This document shows positions 16,603 to 24,787 of a stretch of DNA of 42,699 nucleotides, in pieces. The DNA comes from Ktedonobacteraceae bacterium. GTDB taxonomy: Bacteria > Chloroflexota > Ktedonobacteria > Ktedonobacterales > Ktedonobacteraceae. The first letter of the stretch is position 1. Each line of letters opens with the position of its first letter. The DNA lies in the NCBI GenBank assembly GCA_019240835.1, contig JAFAXQ010000245.1, positions 1-42,699 of the forward strand, given 5' to 3'. The position numbers were made by a program, and so were the translations under genes. The notes below the pieces were generated by a model, which was not told the origin of the DNA, did no database searches, and was given only the letters and a program-made list of their open reading frames with translations.

Positions 16603-17457
16603 TTAATATAACGCCGTCCGCATAACATCAAGCGGTGCCTCTTTCCCCGTCCACAGCGTGAATGAAAGCGCCCCCTGGTGCAAGAGCATAGAGAGGCCAT
16701 TAGCGGCGCGTAGACTTCTGGCGCGGGCCTGGCGTAGCAGGCTCGTTTCAGCAGGGTTGTAGATCATATCATAGATAAACGTATCGGGTGCAAAGCGGCT
16801 CAGTACTTCTGTCGGTAGTGGACTACTATCCTCGTGTAGCCCTACGGGCGTAGCGTTGATGATAATGGAGGCGGGATATGCAGCCAGCAAGCTGGGGTCA
16901 TCTAAGCACAGCACGATACCGGCGTAGTCCTGTTGTACCTCCACTGCTAGCAGTTGTGCGCGATCAAGATGCCGATTAACGAACAGAAGGCGCTCGACGC
17001 CTGCTCCTGCCAATGCGAAGGCTGCCCCGCGTGCCGCGCCACCAGCGCCGAGGAGAATAGCGGTATAACCCTGGAGCGAAGTTGCCTTATTATTTCCCTC
17101 ACCAACACTGTGCTCTTGCAGTGCCAGTAGCAGACCTGGCGCATCGGTATTGTATCCCCAGAGTAGCCCGGCTCTTTGTACTATTGTGTTGACAGCTCCA
17201 ATATGTGCCGCCAACGGATCAATATGATCAAGCAGCGGTAAAACAGCCTTCTTGTGTGGGATAGTGACGTTTGCGCCGAAGCAGTCTACATTGCGTAGGG
17301 ATTGCACACGCATGGGAAGTTGCACGCCTGACGTCTGCCACAGTTCATAGTATGCTGCAATGCCCAGTGCGTCGAACGCAGCCTGTTGAAGGCGTGGAGA
17401 ATAAGAGTGCGCGACGGGGTCGCCAATGAGCCCAACGCGTCGTTTGTCACTTATCAT
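16603..17457 (-). CDS. aroE: Shikimate dehydrogenase
   Basis: AroE reduces 3-dehydroshikimate to shikimate with NADPH in the chorismate pathway. The 284-residue protein carries the substrate-binding SYSP near residues 18-21, and NVTIPHK with catalytic lysine K69. It also has NTDAPG, the NADP-binding loop LGAGGAARGAAFAL, and INATPVGL. These are all expected for the monofunctional enzyme of about 280 residues. No other shikimate genes are nearby. The start is 38 bases from the 32-base dyad that separates it from the divergent aminopeptidase gene. Confidence 0.95.
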   Translation of the reverse strand: MISDKRRVGLIGDPVAHSYSPRLQQAAFDALGIAAYYELWQTSGVQLPMRVQSLRNVDCFGANVTIPHKKAVLPLLDHIDPLAAHIGAVNTIVQRAGLLWGYNTDAPGLLLALQEHSVGEGNNKATSLQGYTAILLGAGGAARGAAFALAGAGVERLLFVNRHLDRAQLLAVEVQQDYAGIVLCLDDPSLLAAYPASIIINATPVGLHEDSSPLPTEVLSRFAPDTFIYDMIYNPAETSLLRQARARSLRAANGLSMLLHQGALSFTLWTGKEAPLDVMRTALY

Positions 17458-17494
17458 TTCTTAATCCGTCTGTCTGAAGTCGGGAGTACTACGC

Positions 17495-17526
17495 TTCACA
17501 CTCTCATGGTAGAATGAGAGTGTGAA
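17495..17526. repeat. 13-bp perfect inverted repeat in the aroE/aminopeptidase divergent region
   Basis: TTCACACTCTCAT (17495-17507) and ATGAGAGTGTGAA (17514-17526) form a perfect dyad around GGTAGA. It lies between divergent starts at 17457 and 17556 and has no T-tract. This favours an operator over a terminator, although an RNA hairpin in the aminopeptidase leader is possible. Confidence 0.55.
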
Positions 17527-17555
17527 TAAGTCAAGCTATTGAGAGGAGACCCATT

Positions 17556-20210
17556 TTGTCTCGTTGTAATCATAAATTCTACCTCGGCGACGACTGTAGT
17601 CTTCATCATTTCCATAGTCCTCTACCAAGGGCACGCTCTTTTGAATTGCCTGGCGACCATGAACAATATGCACCTGACCGCCCTGCCGATGTCAAACATG
17701 TCAAGCTGGTCATCACGCTCGATTTTGAGCGAGAGACAATCAGTGGTACTGCATATACGACATTCTCTGCCCTTTATGATGAGCTTACAACTATTGCCTT
17801 TGACACAGTAGAGTTGCACGTTGAAAGTGTCACGCTTGAAGGTGGCCAACAGCTAGCATATACCACTACTGACAGAAAGCTAACGGTGACGCTGGATCGG
17901 CCATATCACTACGATGAAGGGTTCACGATAGCTATCGTGTATCACGCTAAACCACGCTCAGGACTCTTCTTTGTCAAACCTGCGCCCGAGGATGCGGCCC
18001 GGCCTACGCAGGCGTGGACGTTTGGGCAGCCACGCTATCATAGCGCTTGGTTCCCCTGCCATGATGCTCCCAATGACCGAACTACGACCGAGCTTATTGT
18101 TACCGTCCCTGCTCAGTTTCTCACAGTTTCCAATGGTAAGCTGCTTGCTGTCATCGACAATGGCACAACGAAAACGCACCACTGGCGTCAAGATGTCCCT
18201 CATGCCACCTACCTGGTCTCGCTCGTCGTGGGCGACTTCGCCGTCATCGAAGATTCCTACAATAGCAAGCCTGTCAACTATTATGTGCGCAAAGACCGCA
18301 AGAACGATGCTCACTTCTACTTGGGCAAGACGCCGCAGATGATGCGCTTCTTCTCCGACTACACCGGGGTCGAGTATCCCTACGATACCTATGCGCAGAC
18401 GGTGGTTGAACTTTACACAGGAGCTATGGAGCATACCACTGCCACTACGCATAGCTTTATGCTGTTGCTCGATGAGCGTGCTGCGCTCGACTTGGACTAC
18501 GTACCAGTAGTGGCGCACGAGTTGGCACATCAGTGGTTCGGCGACCTCGTTACCTGTCGCGATTGGCCGAACGCTTGGCTCAACGAAGGCTTTGCTACCT
18601 ACTTTGAAGAACTGTGGAATGAACATGACCTTGGCACCGATTGGTTCAAAGTTTCGATGAAATCTCTGAAGGAGGGCTACCTAGGCGAGGATAGCCGCTA
18701 TCGGCGTCCTGTCGTCTACAATGTCTACTACGATCAGGGCATGGAGCTGTTCGACGCGCATATATATAACAAAGGCGCATGGGTGTTGCATATGCTGCGC
18801 CATCAGCTTGGTGAAACTGCCTTCAGGCGCGCAATCCAGGTGTATCTTAAGCGTTACCGCGAGAAAGAGGTAATTACCGCCGACCTGGAGCGCACACTTG
18901 AAGAGGTGACTGGCCGCAGCTTGGCGCGTTTCTTCCAGCAGTGGGTTTACAGTGGTGGCTACCCAGCCTTTGAGGTGCAGTATGCATGGGACAATGAGCA
19001 TCGCATGGCGAGGGTCAAGATCAAGCAGACACAAAAGATTGACGAGCTGACGCCCTGTTTTGTAACGCGCGTTGATCTCGCCTTTAGTGTACTTCTCTCA
19101 GATGAAGCGACTTACGATACTCAGATACGGGTGGTGCCCATGCGTGTCGTTGTGGGTGAAGATGGACAGGTCGAGCAGAATTTCTACTTTCCCCTTGAGA
19201 GTGAACCGCTTATGGTGCGCTTCGACCCTGACGGTTGGCTGCTCAAAACACTCAAATTCGAGCGCCCTACCAAAATGTTACGCTTTCAACTCGCTCATGA
19301 TCCCGATGTGTTGGGACGTATCGAAGCAGCAGAGGCATTAGGCGAAAAGAGTGATGACGAGAGCTTTGAGGCGCTTAGGACAGCCCTAGAGCGCGATCCC
19401 TTCTGGGGGGTCCGTGCTGCAGTCGCCTCGGCGCTTGCCAAGAGAGGCGGCGAGAAGGCCCAAGCTGTGCTGATACAGACGCTGGAGGTCCTCGATCCTA
19501 CAGAGTTCTCCCGTGTGCGTGCTGCTGTTGCTCAAGCCTTGGGCACATTCCAGGCACCCCAGCAGGCCGAGATGGCGCGGCGTTCAGCCCAGGCTTTAAG
19601 CGCGCTACTTGAGAAGGGCGACGTTAGCTATAAAGTAGAGTCAACCGCTGCGGAGGCAATGGGTAAGACACGCGTCGAGGCAAGCATTGAACTGCTAACA
19701 CGCCTGCTGGAACGTCCAACGTGGATGTACTACGTGGAGCGTGGTATCTTTGCTGGGTTGGGCGAGACGGGCGAGAATCGCGTAGTGGACGTCATGACGC
19801 AGTACCTCAACAATCCGACACGCCATCCACTGCTGCGTGCGATGGCCGCTAGAGGATTACGTGTTGTCGGAGCCAAACGTTATCTCTACAGCGAAGAGGC
19901 GCAGCAGCGAGCCGTCACAGCATTATGTAATGCCGTCGAGCACGACACCTGGAACGTGGTGCGCGGCATTTGCGCCTCAGCGCTAGAAGGCTTTGGCGAG
20001 AGGCGTGCCATTGGAGTATTAGAGCGTCTAGCCAGTCGCGAACTCGACTCTGGCACACAGCACTCTATGCGTGCTGCCGCTCATGGACTACGCTCCAGTG
20101 GAAAGGATGAAGAACAGCTTAGGAGCTTGCGCAAAGATCTTGACGAACTGCGCGAAGAAAACCGTAAATTAAAAGAGCAAGTGGGAGTACTGGAAGCAAA
20201 AGTAAAATAA
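17556..20210 (+). CDS. M1 family metallopeptidase (aminopeptidase N-like) with C-terminal HEAT-like repeats
   Basis: The 884-residue protein starts at TTG 17556 after GAGAGGAG. The zinc site is HELAH at 321-325 with the third ligand E344 in NEGFATYFE, exactly 18 residues on as in M1 enzymes. The exopeptidase motif reads GAMEH at 289-293 instead of the usual GxMEN. After the catalytic and beta-sandwich regions the protein changes at about residue 580 to HEAT-like helical repeats (AAEALGEK, GVRAAVASALAKRG, RVRAAVAQALG, YKVESTAAEAMG). It ends in a charged coiled coil (LRSLRKDLDELREENRKLKE). There is no signal peptide, so it is cytosolic. It probably trims peptides. The repeats may mediate partner binding. 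Confidence 0.93.
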   Translation: MSRCNHKFYLGDDCSLHHFHSPLPRARSFELPGDHEQYAPDRPADVKHVKLVITLDFERETISGTAYTTFSALYDELTTIAFDTVELHVESVTLEGGQQLAYTTTDRKLTVTLDRPYHYDEGFTIAIVYHAKPRSGLFFVKPAPEDAARPTQAWTFGQPRYHSAWFPCHDAPNDRTTTELIVTVPAQFLTVSNGKLLAVIDNGTTKTHHWRQDVPHATYLVSLVVGDFAVIEDSYNSKPVNYYVRKDRKNDAHFYLGKTPQMMRFFSDYTGVEYPYDTYAQTVVELYTGAMEHTTATTHSFMLLLDERAALDLDYVPVVAHELAHQWFGDLVTCRDWPNAWLNEGFATYFEELWNEHDLGTDWFKVSMKSLKEGYLGEDSRYRRPVVYNVYYDQGMELFDAHIYNKGAWVLHMLRHQLGETAFRRAIQVYLKRYREKEVITADLERTLEEVTGRSLARFFQQWVYSGGYPAFEVQYAWDNEHRMARVKIKQTQKIDELTPCFVTRVDLAFSVLLSDEATYDTQIRVVPMRVVVGEDGQVEQNFYFPLESEPLMVRFDPDGWLLKTLKFERPTKMLRFQLAHDPDVLGRIEAAEALGEKSDDESFEALRTALERDPFWGVRAAVASALAKRGGEKAQAVLIQTLEVLDPTEFSRVRAAVAQALGTFQAPQQAEMARRSAQALSALLEKGDVSYKVESTAAEAMGKTRVEASIELLTRLLERPTWMYYVERGIFAGLGETGENRVVDVMTQYLNNPTRHPLLRAMAARGLRVVGAKRYLYSEEAQQRAVTALCNAVEHDTWNVVRGICASALEGFGERRAIGVLERLASRELDSGTQHSMRAAAHGLRSSGKDEEQLRSLRKDLDELREENRKLKEQVGVLEAKVK

Positions 20211-20214
20211 TAGT

Positions 20215-20263
20215 AAACAATGAAAAGAAAAATTGCCTAGACGATTTTTCTCTTCATTGTTTT
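20215..20263. terminator. Bidirectional terminator hairpin
   Basis: The arms at 20215-20234 (AAACAATGAAAAGAAAAAT) and 20244-20263 (ATTTTTCTCTTCATTGTTT) pair almost completely. They leave an A-tract on one side and a T-tract on the other. The hairpin sits between the convergent aminopeptidase and methyltransferase genes and touches the stop codon of the latter. Confidence 0.75.
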
Positions 20264-21387
20264 TAGCGCTTGAGGATAAGCACTTTAAAATTGCCCATAC
20301 TTGCTGGATCAGTAAGCGTTGCCGCACGTTGGCGTAGATCATACCACTTGAGCAGCGCTATTTGGCCCTGATTGGAGGAGCGCTGTGTCTCTGCCATAGC
20401 AAAGTCGTGCGTACGCAACCGCTCCAACTCGTCGTCCATACCCATACTCTCCAGCCAGAGGCGTTGCGTCGTGAACTTGTGCAGGCGCAAACCCTGCTTG
20501 CGCCCCTCTCCGATAAGAGCACTGAAGTTGACGTGTGCAGTAATATCCTGTTCACCCGGACGCACCAGAGGTCGCTCGGTTAATTGATGCTGAAAGTAGC
20601 TGACCAGTGTTCCCCGTGGCCGATGGCGCGTGTAGAGTAGACGTGCTCTATCACCGTAGTCGATGGTGAGGATAAAACCGTGCCTCTTGCGTCGTGGCGA
20701 CGAACCTAGTAGTAGGCGGGCCGTACATTTCATCCAGCGCAGCGCAGCTAGATTGACCTCGGCGCGCCACCCATCGTTGAAAGAGAGCCAGGGAATATGG
20801 TAGCTATCCAGATAGTCCGCCACCTCTGGACTACTCGGCTCGTCTAGCACCTCGCTCAGGCGATCTTGCTGCACATGCACATATACTTCATAGAGCCGGG
20901 CATTACGTTTCTCCAAGACATGCACAGGAAAGGCGTCAACAAGTTCATTTGAGAGGATAACATGTGGCTGAGCTGTAGCATCGCTAGGTTCATTCTCCGC
21001 TACAGCATCCTGCCCCATACGTAGATCCCCAATGCGATAATCGAGAGCCGCTACGAAGTCGTCTTCTCTACTATGGTGGTTAGCCCAGCAGCGCACCCCT
21101 TCTGCAAGATGGCCGCGCCCGGCACCCTGTTCCAGGACTACAAAGGGACTCGGGCGTTTTAATTGCTCCCACATCTGGTAGAGTTGCCGTCCCATGCAAT
21201 TAGCGAAGAGTGGTGAAACGTCAGTGCTGGTGTAGTAGTCGCCTTGCCAGCCCATTCTTGTCGGTCCCGTAACGTAGTAGCCATAGTCAGGCATATAAAG
21301 CGCCATACGCATAAACTCGGCAAAAGTAATCGGCCCGTTGCGCTGGATGCGTTCGATGATGAGTTGTTGTAGCGGTGTAGGTGGCAT
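20263..21387 (-). CDS. Class I SAM-dependent methyltransferase, MidA/NDUFAF7 family
   Basis: The 374-residue protein belongs to COG1565. It has the typical N-terminus (PITFAEFMRMALYMPDYGYY), then GDYYTSTDVSPLFANCMGRQ and the SAM-binding motif VVLEQGAGRGHLAEGV. It also has VILSNELVDAFPVHV and LTIDYGDRARLLYT. In eukaryotes the homologue methylates an arginine of complex I. The bacterial role is not established, though a respiratory-complex arginine is a reasonable guess. It is convergent with the aminopeptidase gene and divergent from rlmN. Confidence 0.88.
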   Translation of the reverse strand: MPPTPLQQLIIERIQRNGPITFAEFMRMALYMPDYGYYVTGPTRMGWQGDYYTSTDVSPLFANCMGRQLYQMWEQLKRPSPFVVLEQGAGRGHLAEGVRCWANHHSREDDFVAALDYRIGDLRMGQDAVAENEPSDATAQPHVILSNELVDAFPVHVLEKRNARLYEVYVHVQQDRLSEVLDEPSSPEVADYLDSYHIPWLSFNDGWRAEVNLAALRWMKCTARLLLGSSPRRKRHGFILTIDYGDRARLLYTRHRPRGTLVSYFQHQLTERPLVRPGEQDITAHVNFSALIGEGRKQGLRLHKFTTQRLWLESMGMDDELERLRTHDFAMAETQRSSNQGQIALLKWYDLRQRAATLTDPASMGNFKVLILKR

Positions 21388-21461
21388 TATAGTAATTGCT
21401 CTATACTATCTCAACGAAGTGACGACGGTTGACCTGCGCTAACTGCAATTTTAACCAATGC

Positions 21462-21489
21462 TTGTCGAGGATCTGATTCATGGTATAAT
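21462..21489 (+). promoter_or_regulatory. Extended -10 promoter immediately before rlmN
   Basis: TTGTCG (21462-21467), 16 bases, then TGG-TATAAT with the -10 hexamer at 21484-21489. Transcription would begin around 21496, at or within the first rlmN codons, which suggests a leaderless message. Confidence 0.55.
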
Positions 21490-21494
21490 GAAGC

Positions 21495-22628
21495 ATGACT
21501 ATGACATCAAGGATCTCATCTGAGACGACTAAAAAGACTGATTTACTTGCCCTTACGCTCCCCCAACTGCAACAGTGGCTAAAAGAGCAGGGTGAGCCAT
21601 CTTTTCGCGCCAAACAAATCTATAATTGGCTCTATACCCACTTGGTCACAGATTTTGCAGAGATGACTAGTCTATCGCAGGCTCTGCGTAGTCGCTTAGC
21701 CCAACAGGCATGTATTGGGCCAATTGTGGTGCGTAGGGAACTGCGTTCTAAGGATGACCGCACGCGCAAAATTTTACTAGAATTGCCTGACGGCAAGCTG
21801 GTTGAATCGGTATTGATGCTGTATCCACCTCTAGGTGAGAGTGGCGCACGGGCTACTGTCTGCGTCTCCTCCCAGGCGGGGTGTGCCTTTGGCTGCACCT
21901 TCTGTGCGACTGGACAGATGGGATTTGACCGCCATCTGAGCGCGGGAGAGATCGTAGCACAAGTGCTGTACTTTGCGCGTGAGCTACGCAAAGCTCCCTG
22001 GACAGCGGTAGGCTTACCCAACAGCAAACCTATCGATCATATCACCAATATCGTACTTATGGGCATGGGTGAGCCGTTGCATAACTACGACAATGTATTA
22101 CGAGCGCTACACATTCTAAATAGTGCCGATGGCTTTAATCTTGGCGCACGGCACATGACTGTCTCAACCGTGGGACTCGTCCCAGCTATTCGCAAGTTGA
22201 GTCAGGAGCCTCTGCAAGTGAACTTGGCAATTTCGCTGCATGCTCCCACCGACGAATTGCGCGGTCAAACCATGCCAGTTAATCGTAAGTATCCTCTAGC
22301 AGAACTGCTAGCCGCCTGCAAGGACTATATAGTGACTACGGGGCGTCAGGTTACATTCGAGTACGTGTTGCTTGCAGGAGTAAATGACACTCCGACACAC
22401 GCACACCAACTGGGCGATCTGCTTGCTCCACTGGCCCAGTTTGCCCATGTAAACTGCATCCCGGTCAATGCCACAGCGGCTGGGTATCGACCACCCGCGC
22501 CAGATGCTATGCGTACATTTCGCGCTATCCTCTTTAAGCATGGCGTGAGCAGTAGTATACGCGCCGAACGCGGCGACGACATCGCTGCTGCCTGTGGCCA
22601 ATTGCGCACACGCTTTGGAAAACTGTGA
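21495..22628 (+). CDS. rlmN: 23S rRNA (adenine(2503)-C(2))-methyltransferase RlmN
   Basis: RlmN is the radical-SAM enzyme that methylates C2 of A2503 in 23S rRNA and also acts on some tRNAs. The 377-residue protein has the cluster motif CAFGCTFC (C130, C134, C137). Other marks are the GEPLHNYDNV segment, STVGLVPAI, SLHAPTDELR, EYVLLAGVND and, near the C-terminus, the methyl-carrying cysteine C367 in AAACGQL. No Shine-Dalgarno sequence precedes either ATG 21495 or ATG 21501, and the -10 box is only five bases away. The start is therefore probably leaderless and may be 21501. Confidence 0.96.
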   Translation: MTMTSRISSETTKKTDLLALTLPQLQQWLKEQGEPSFRAKQIYNWLYTHLVTDFAEMTSLSQALRSRLAQQACIGPIVVRRELRSKDDRTRKILLELPDGKLVESVLMLYPPLGESGARATVCVSSQAGCAFGCTFCATGQMGFDRHLSAGEIVAQVLYFARELRKAPWTAVGLPNSKPIDHITNIVLMGMGEPLHNYDNVLRALHILNSADGFNLGARHMTVSTVGLVPAIRKLSQEPLQVNLAISLHAPTDELRGQTMPVNRKYPLAELLAACKDYIVTTGRQVTFEYVLLAGVNDTPTHAHQLGDLLAPLAQFAHVNCIPVNATAAGYRPPAPDAMRTFRAILFKHGVSSSIRAERGDDIAAACGQLRTRFGKL

Positions 22629-22645
22629 CAGCCTTGCGGAAAAAG

Positions 22646-22670
22646 TTCAGGCCAGCTTTGCTGGCCTGAA
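22646..22670 (-). terminator. Intrinsic terminator of rpmB
   Basis: TTCAGGCCAGC (22646-22656) and GCTGGCCTGAA (22660-22670) form a perfect 11-bp stem with a TTT loop. On the minus strand the hairpin is followed by CTTTTTCC, a usable T-tract, so it terminates rpmB and probably also limits rlmN read-through. Confidence 0.75.
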
Positions 22671-22673
22671 GCT

Positions 22674-22871
22674 TTAACGCACCTTTGGCAACTTCATCAT
22701 AGTGCGTAGACAGCGTGTGCAGATATTCACTGTACGGGGAACACCATTAATTTCGAGGCGACGACGCTGTACATTTAATACGAAGCGGCGACGCGTACGA
22801 TGCTGCGAGTGGGGCACGTTATTGCCGTACATTGGCTTACGTTCGCAAATGTCACAACGACCTGCTGCCAT
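22674..22871 (-). CDS. rpmB: 50S ribosomal protein L28
   Basis: The 65-residue protein starts MAAGRCDICERKP at 22871, with GGGAGG eight bases upstream. The open frame extends further 5' but that part is not L28. It has the conserved NNVPHSQHRTRRRFVLNVQ core and keeps both zinc-binding pairs, C6/C9 and C51/C54, so it is the zinc-containing form of L28. It is transcribed alone, divergent from the fakA promoter. Confidence 0.94.
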   Translation of the reverse strand: MAAGRCDICERKPMYGNNVPHSQHRTRRRFVLNVQRRRLEINGVPRTVNICTRCLRTMMKLPKVR

Positions 22872-22913
22872 ATCTATTTTCCTCCCTAGCCTCTCGGTGG
22901 AATGAAATTGTCC

Positions 22914-22942
22914 TTGATTATCCCTGGAGCCTTTGGTATACT
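22914..22942 (+). promoter_or_regulatory. Strong extended -10 promoter for the fakA-fakB genes
   Basis: TTGATT (22914-22919), a 17-base spacer, and TGG-TATACT with the -10 hexamer at 22937-22942. The predicted start is near 22949, leaving a leader of about 140 bases before the likely fakA start. Confidence 0.55.
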
Positions 22943-23091
22943 GCATCAATGAAAATTGCATCCGCTGGCCCCGGCACGCTATACCAGTATAACCGATATG
23001 GGTCAATTTGGCAAGACCGATCTCGACGTGGCAGGTCTATTTGAAAGTTACCCATCTGCCAAGCGAGCCTCTAAAGGGAATTGTGAAAGTT

Positions 23092-24774
23092 ATGAAGCAA
23101 CAAGCATCTCGTATAGCCGGTGTACAGCAACGCCTACGCCGTATAAGCGTCTTCGACGGTCAAGACCTCAAGAAGGCAATTCTCGCAGGCGCTGCATGGT
23201 TGGAGGAGCATCGCGAAGCTATTAATGCTCTCAACGTCTTTCCCGTTCCCGATGGCGACACCGGATCAAATATGTCAGCCACCATGCAGGCAGCAATCCG
23301 TGACATCATCGATAGCACCGAAACCTCCGCTAGCGTCATCGCTGAGAAGATTGCGCATGGTGCCCTGCTCGGGGCTCGGGGCAATTCCGGCGTCATTCTT
23401 TCGCAGACACTACGCGGCCTAGCTCAGGGACTCGACAAGAAGCAGACCTTTAGCGCCACTGACCTTGCTAACGCTCTGCAAGAAGCTTCGCGTCTGGCCT
23501 ATCGTGCAGTGCTTAAACCCGTGGAGGGAACGATTCTGACTGTTGTGCGTGAGACAGCAGAGGCGGCCAGCAAGAGTGCAGAGCGAGGTGATGACCTCGT
23601 TGGCTTAATACAGGAGGCCGTTATTGCTGCTCGCCAAGCAGTAGCGTGTACACCTGAGTTGCTTCCTGCTCTCAAACAGGCTGGTGTTGTTGATTCTGGT
23701 GGACAAGGTTTCTGCACAATTTTAGAGGGAGTATGGCGCTATGTGAGAGGTGGAACAGGAACACTTCCTACTCCTAGCGTGACGTCTTCTTCTAGAGAGA
23801 CGCCCGTAAAAAAAGGGCGAGTCAGCGTTGAGGAGGAGTTTGGCTACGAGGTCGTATTTCTACTACGCGGCAGTGATCTGGATGTTGACGCTATTCGTCA
23901 AATGATTATCGACATGGGCGGTGTCTCCACTGTGGTTGCGGGCGATGAGAAGATGCTCAAAGTGCATACTCACACCTTAACTCCTGGCAAAATTCTTGAC
24001 TATGGAGTGAGCCTAGGTAGCTTACTAGATATTAACGTCGAAAATCTGCAAGAGCAGAGCCTTACCTATGCAGCCGAGAGTCAGGCAGAGCATGCAGCAG
24101 AAACTTCTACTGCGACTGGACATATTGCCACTGTGGCGGTCGTCTCAGGGGCGGGTTTAGAGAAAGTTTTCCGGAGTTTAGGAGTTAACGCCATCGTTGC
24201 AGGTGGGCAAACCATGAACCCCAGTATTGAGGAGATGTTAGCAGCCGTCAATACCGTATCGGCTGGTAAAGTGATTATTCTGCCTAACAACGGCAATGTG
24301 ATCTTGAGCGCTCGGCAGGTTGTTACTCTGACAAACAAAGAAGTCTACGTTGTGCCAAGTAACACGATACCTCAAGGTATTGCTGCATTGTTAAGCTTCA
24401 ACTTTGAAGCCGATTTCGCCACGAACTGTCAGGCAATGACACAGGCTATTCAACACGTTCAGACAGCAGAGATTACTATGGCAGTGCGCTCAGTACAGAT
24501 CGGCGCAGTGAGTGTTCGTGAAGGGGACTATATCGGCCTTATTAACGGAAACCTGACGGTTGCAGGGCAGAACATGGATCAAGTTATTAGTGACACACTG
24601 CAACGCATGGAGTTAGAAAATTATGAAGTTGTCACGCTCTATTATGGAGAAAATGTCACGGCTGCACAGGCACAAGAGATAGTCCATCGCATCAAACAGC
24701 AGTACTCGCACCTTGAGGTCGAGGTGGTAGACGGAGGGCAAGCGTACTACCCCTACATTATCTCCGCTGAATGA
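23092..24774 (+). CDS. fakA: DAK2 domain fatty-acid kinase catalytic subunit (FakA/YloV family)
   Basis: FakA phosphorylates fatty acids presented by a DegV-type binding partner so that they can enter phospholipids. From ATG 23092 the protein has 560 residues, the usual family size. The N-terminal DhaL-type kinase domain shows FPVPDGDTGSNM (metal-binding D54 and D56), HGALLGARGNSGVILSQ and GVVDSGGQGF. A middle and C-terminal EDD-like region follows (EEEFGYEVVFLLRG, KVHTHTLTPGKILDYG, VVSGAGLEKVF, PNNGNVILSARQ). The frame is open back to TTG 23008. GTG 23083 is another candidate, because AGGGA lies three bases before it and twelve before the ATG. The fakB-like gene follows after 13 bases, which supports the kinase assignment. 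Confidence 0.9.
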   Translation: MKQQASRIAGVQQRLRRISVFDGQDLKKAILAGAAWLEEHREAINALNVFPVPDGDTGSNMSATMQAAIRDIIDSTETSASVIAEKIAHGALLGARGNSGVILSQTLRGLAQGLDKKQTFSATDLANALQEASRLAYRAVLKPVEGTILTVVRETAEAASKSAERGDDLVGLIQEAVIAARQAVACTPELLPALKQAGVVDSGGQGFCTILEGVWRYVRGGTGTLPTPSVTSSSRETPVKKGRVSVEEEFGYEVVFLLRGSDLDVDAIRQMIIDMGGVSTVVAGDEKMLKVHTHTLTPGKILDYGVSLGSLLDINVENLQEQSLTYAAESQAEHAAETSTATGHIATVAVVSGAGLEKVFRSLGVNAIVAGGQTMNPSIEEMLAAVNTVSAGKVIILPNNGNVILSARQVVTLTNKEVYVVPSNTIPQGIAALLSFNFEADFATNCQAMTQAIQHVQTAEITMAVRSVQIGAVSVREGDYIGLINGNLTVAGQNMDQVISDTLQRMELENYEVVTLYYGENVTAAQAQEIVHRIKQQYSHLEVEVVDGGQAYYPYIISAE

Positions 24775-24787
24775 ACTGGAGTGTATC

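Noticed and set aside
16609-16620. 12-base TAACGCCGTCCG shared with 8981-8992
   Set aside because: The flanks are unrelated, and a 12-base match is not surprising across this length; no attachment-site context is seen.
17958-18626. 222-codon minus-strand open frame inside the aminopeptidase gene
   Set aside because: It is antisense to the conserved zinc-site region of the M1 protein and shows no motif, so it is a shadow frame.
22950-23045. Short open frame (MKIASAGPGTLYQ...) at the predicted fakA transcript start
   Set aside because: No known family and no ribosome binding site, and the sequence reads like chance. It would have to be leaderless.
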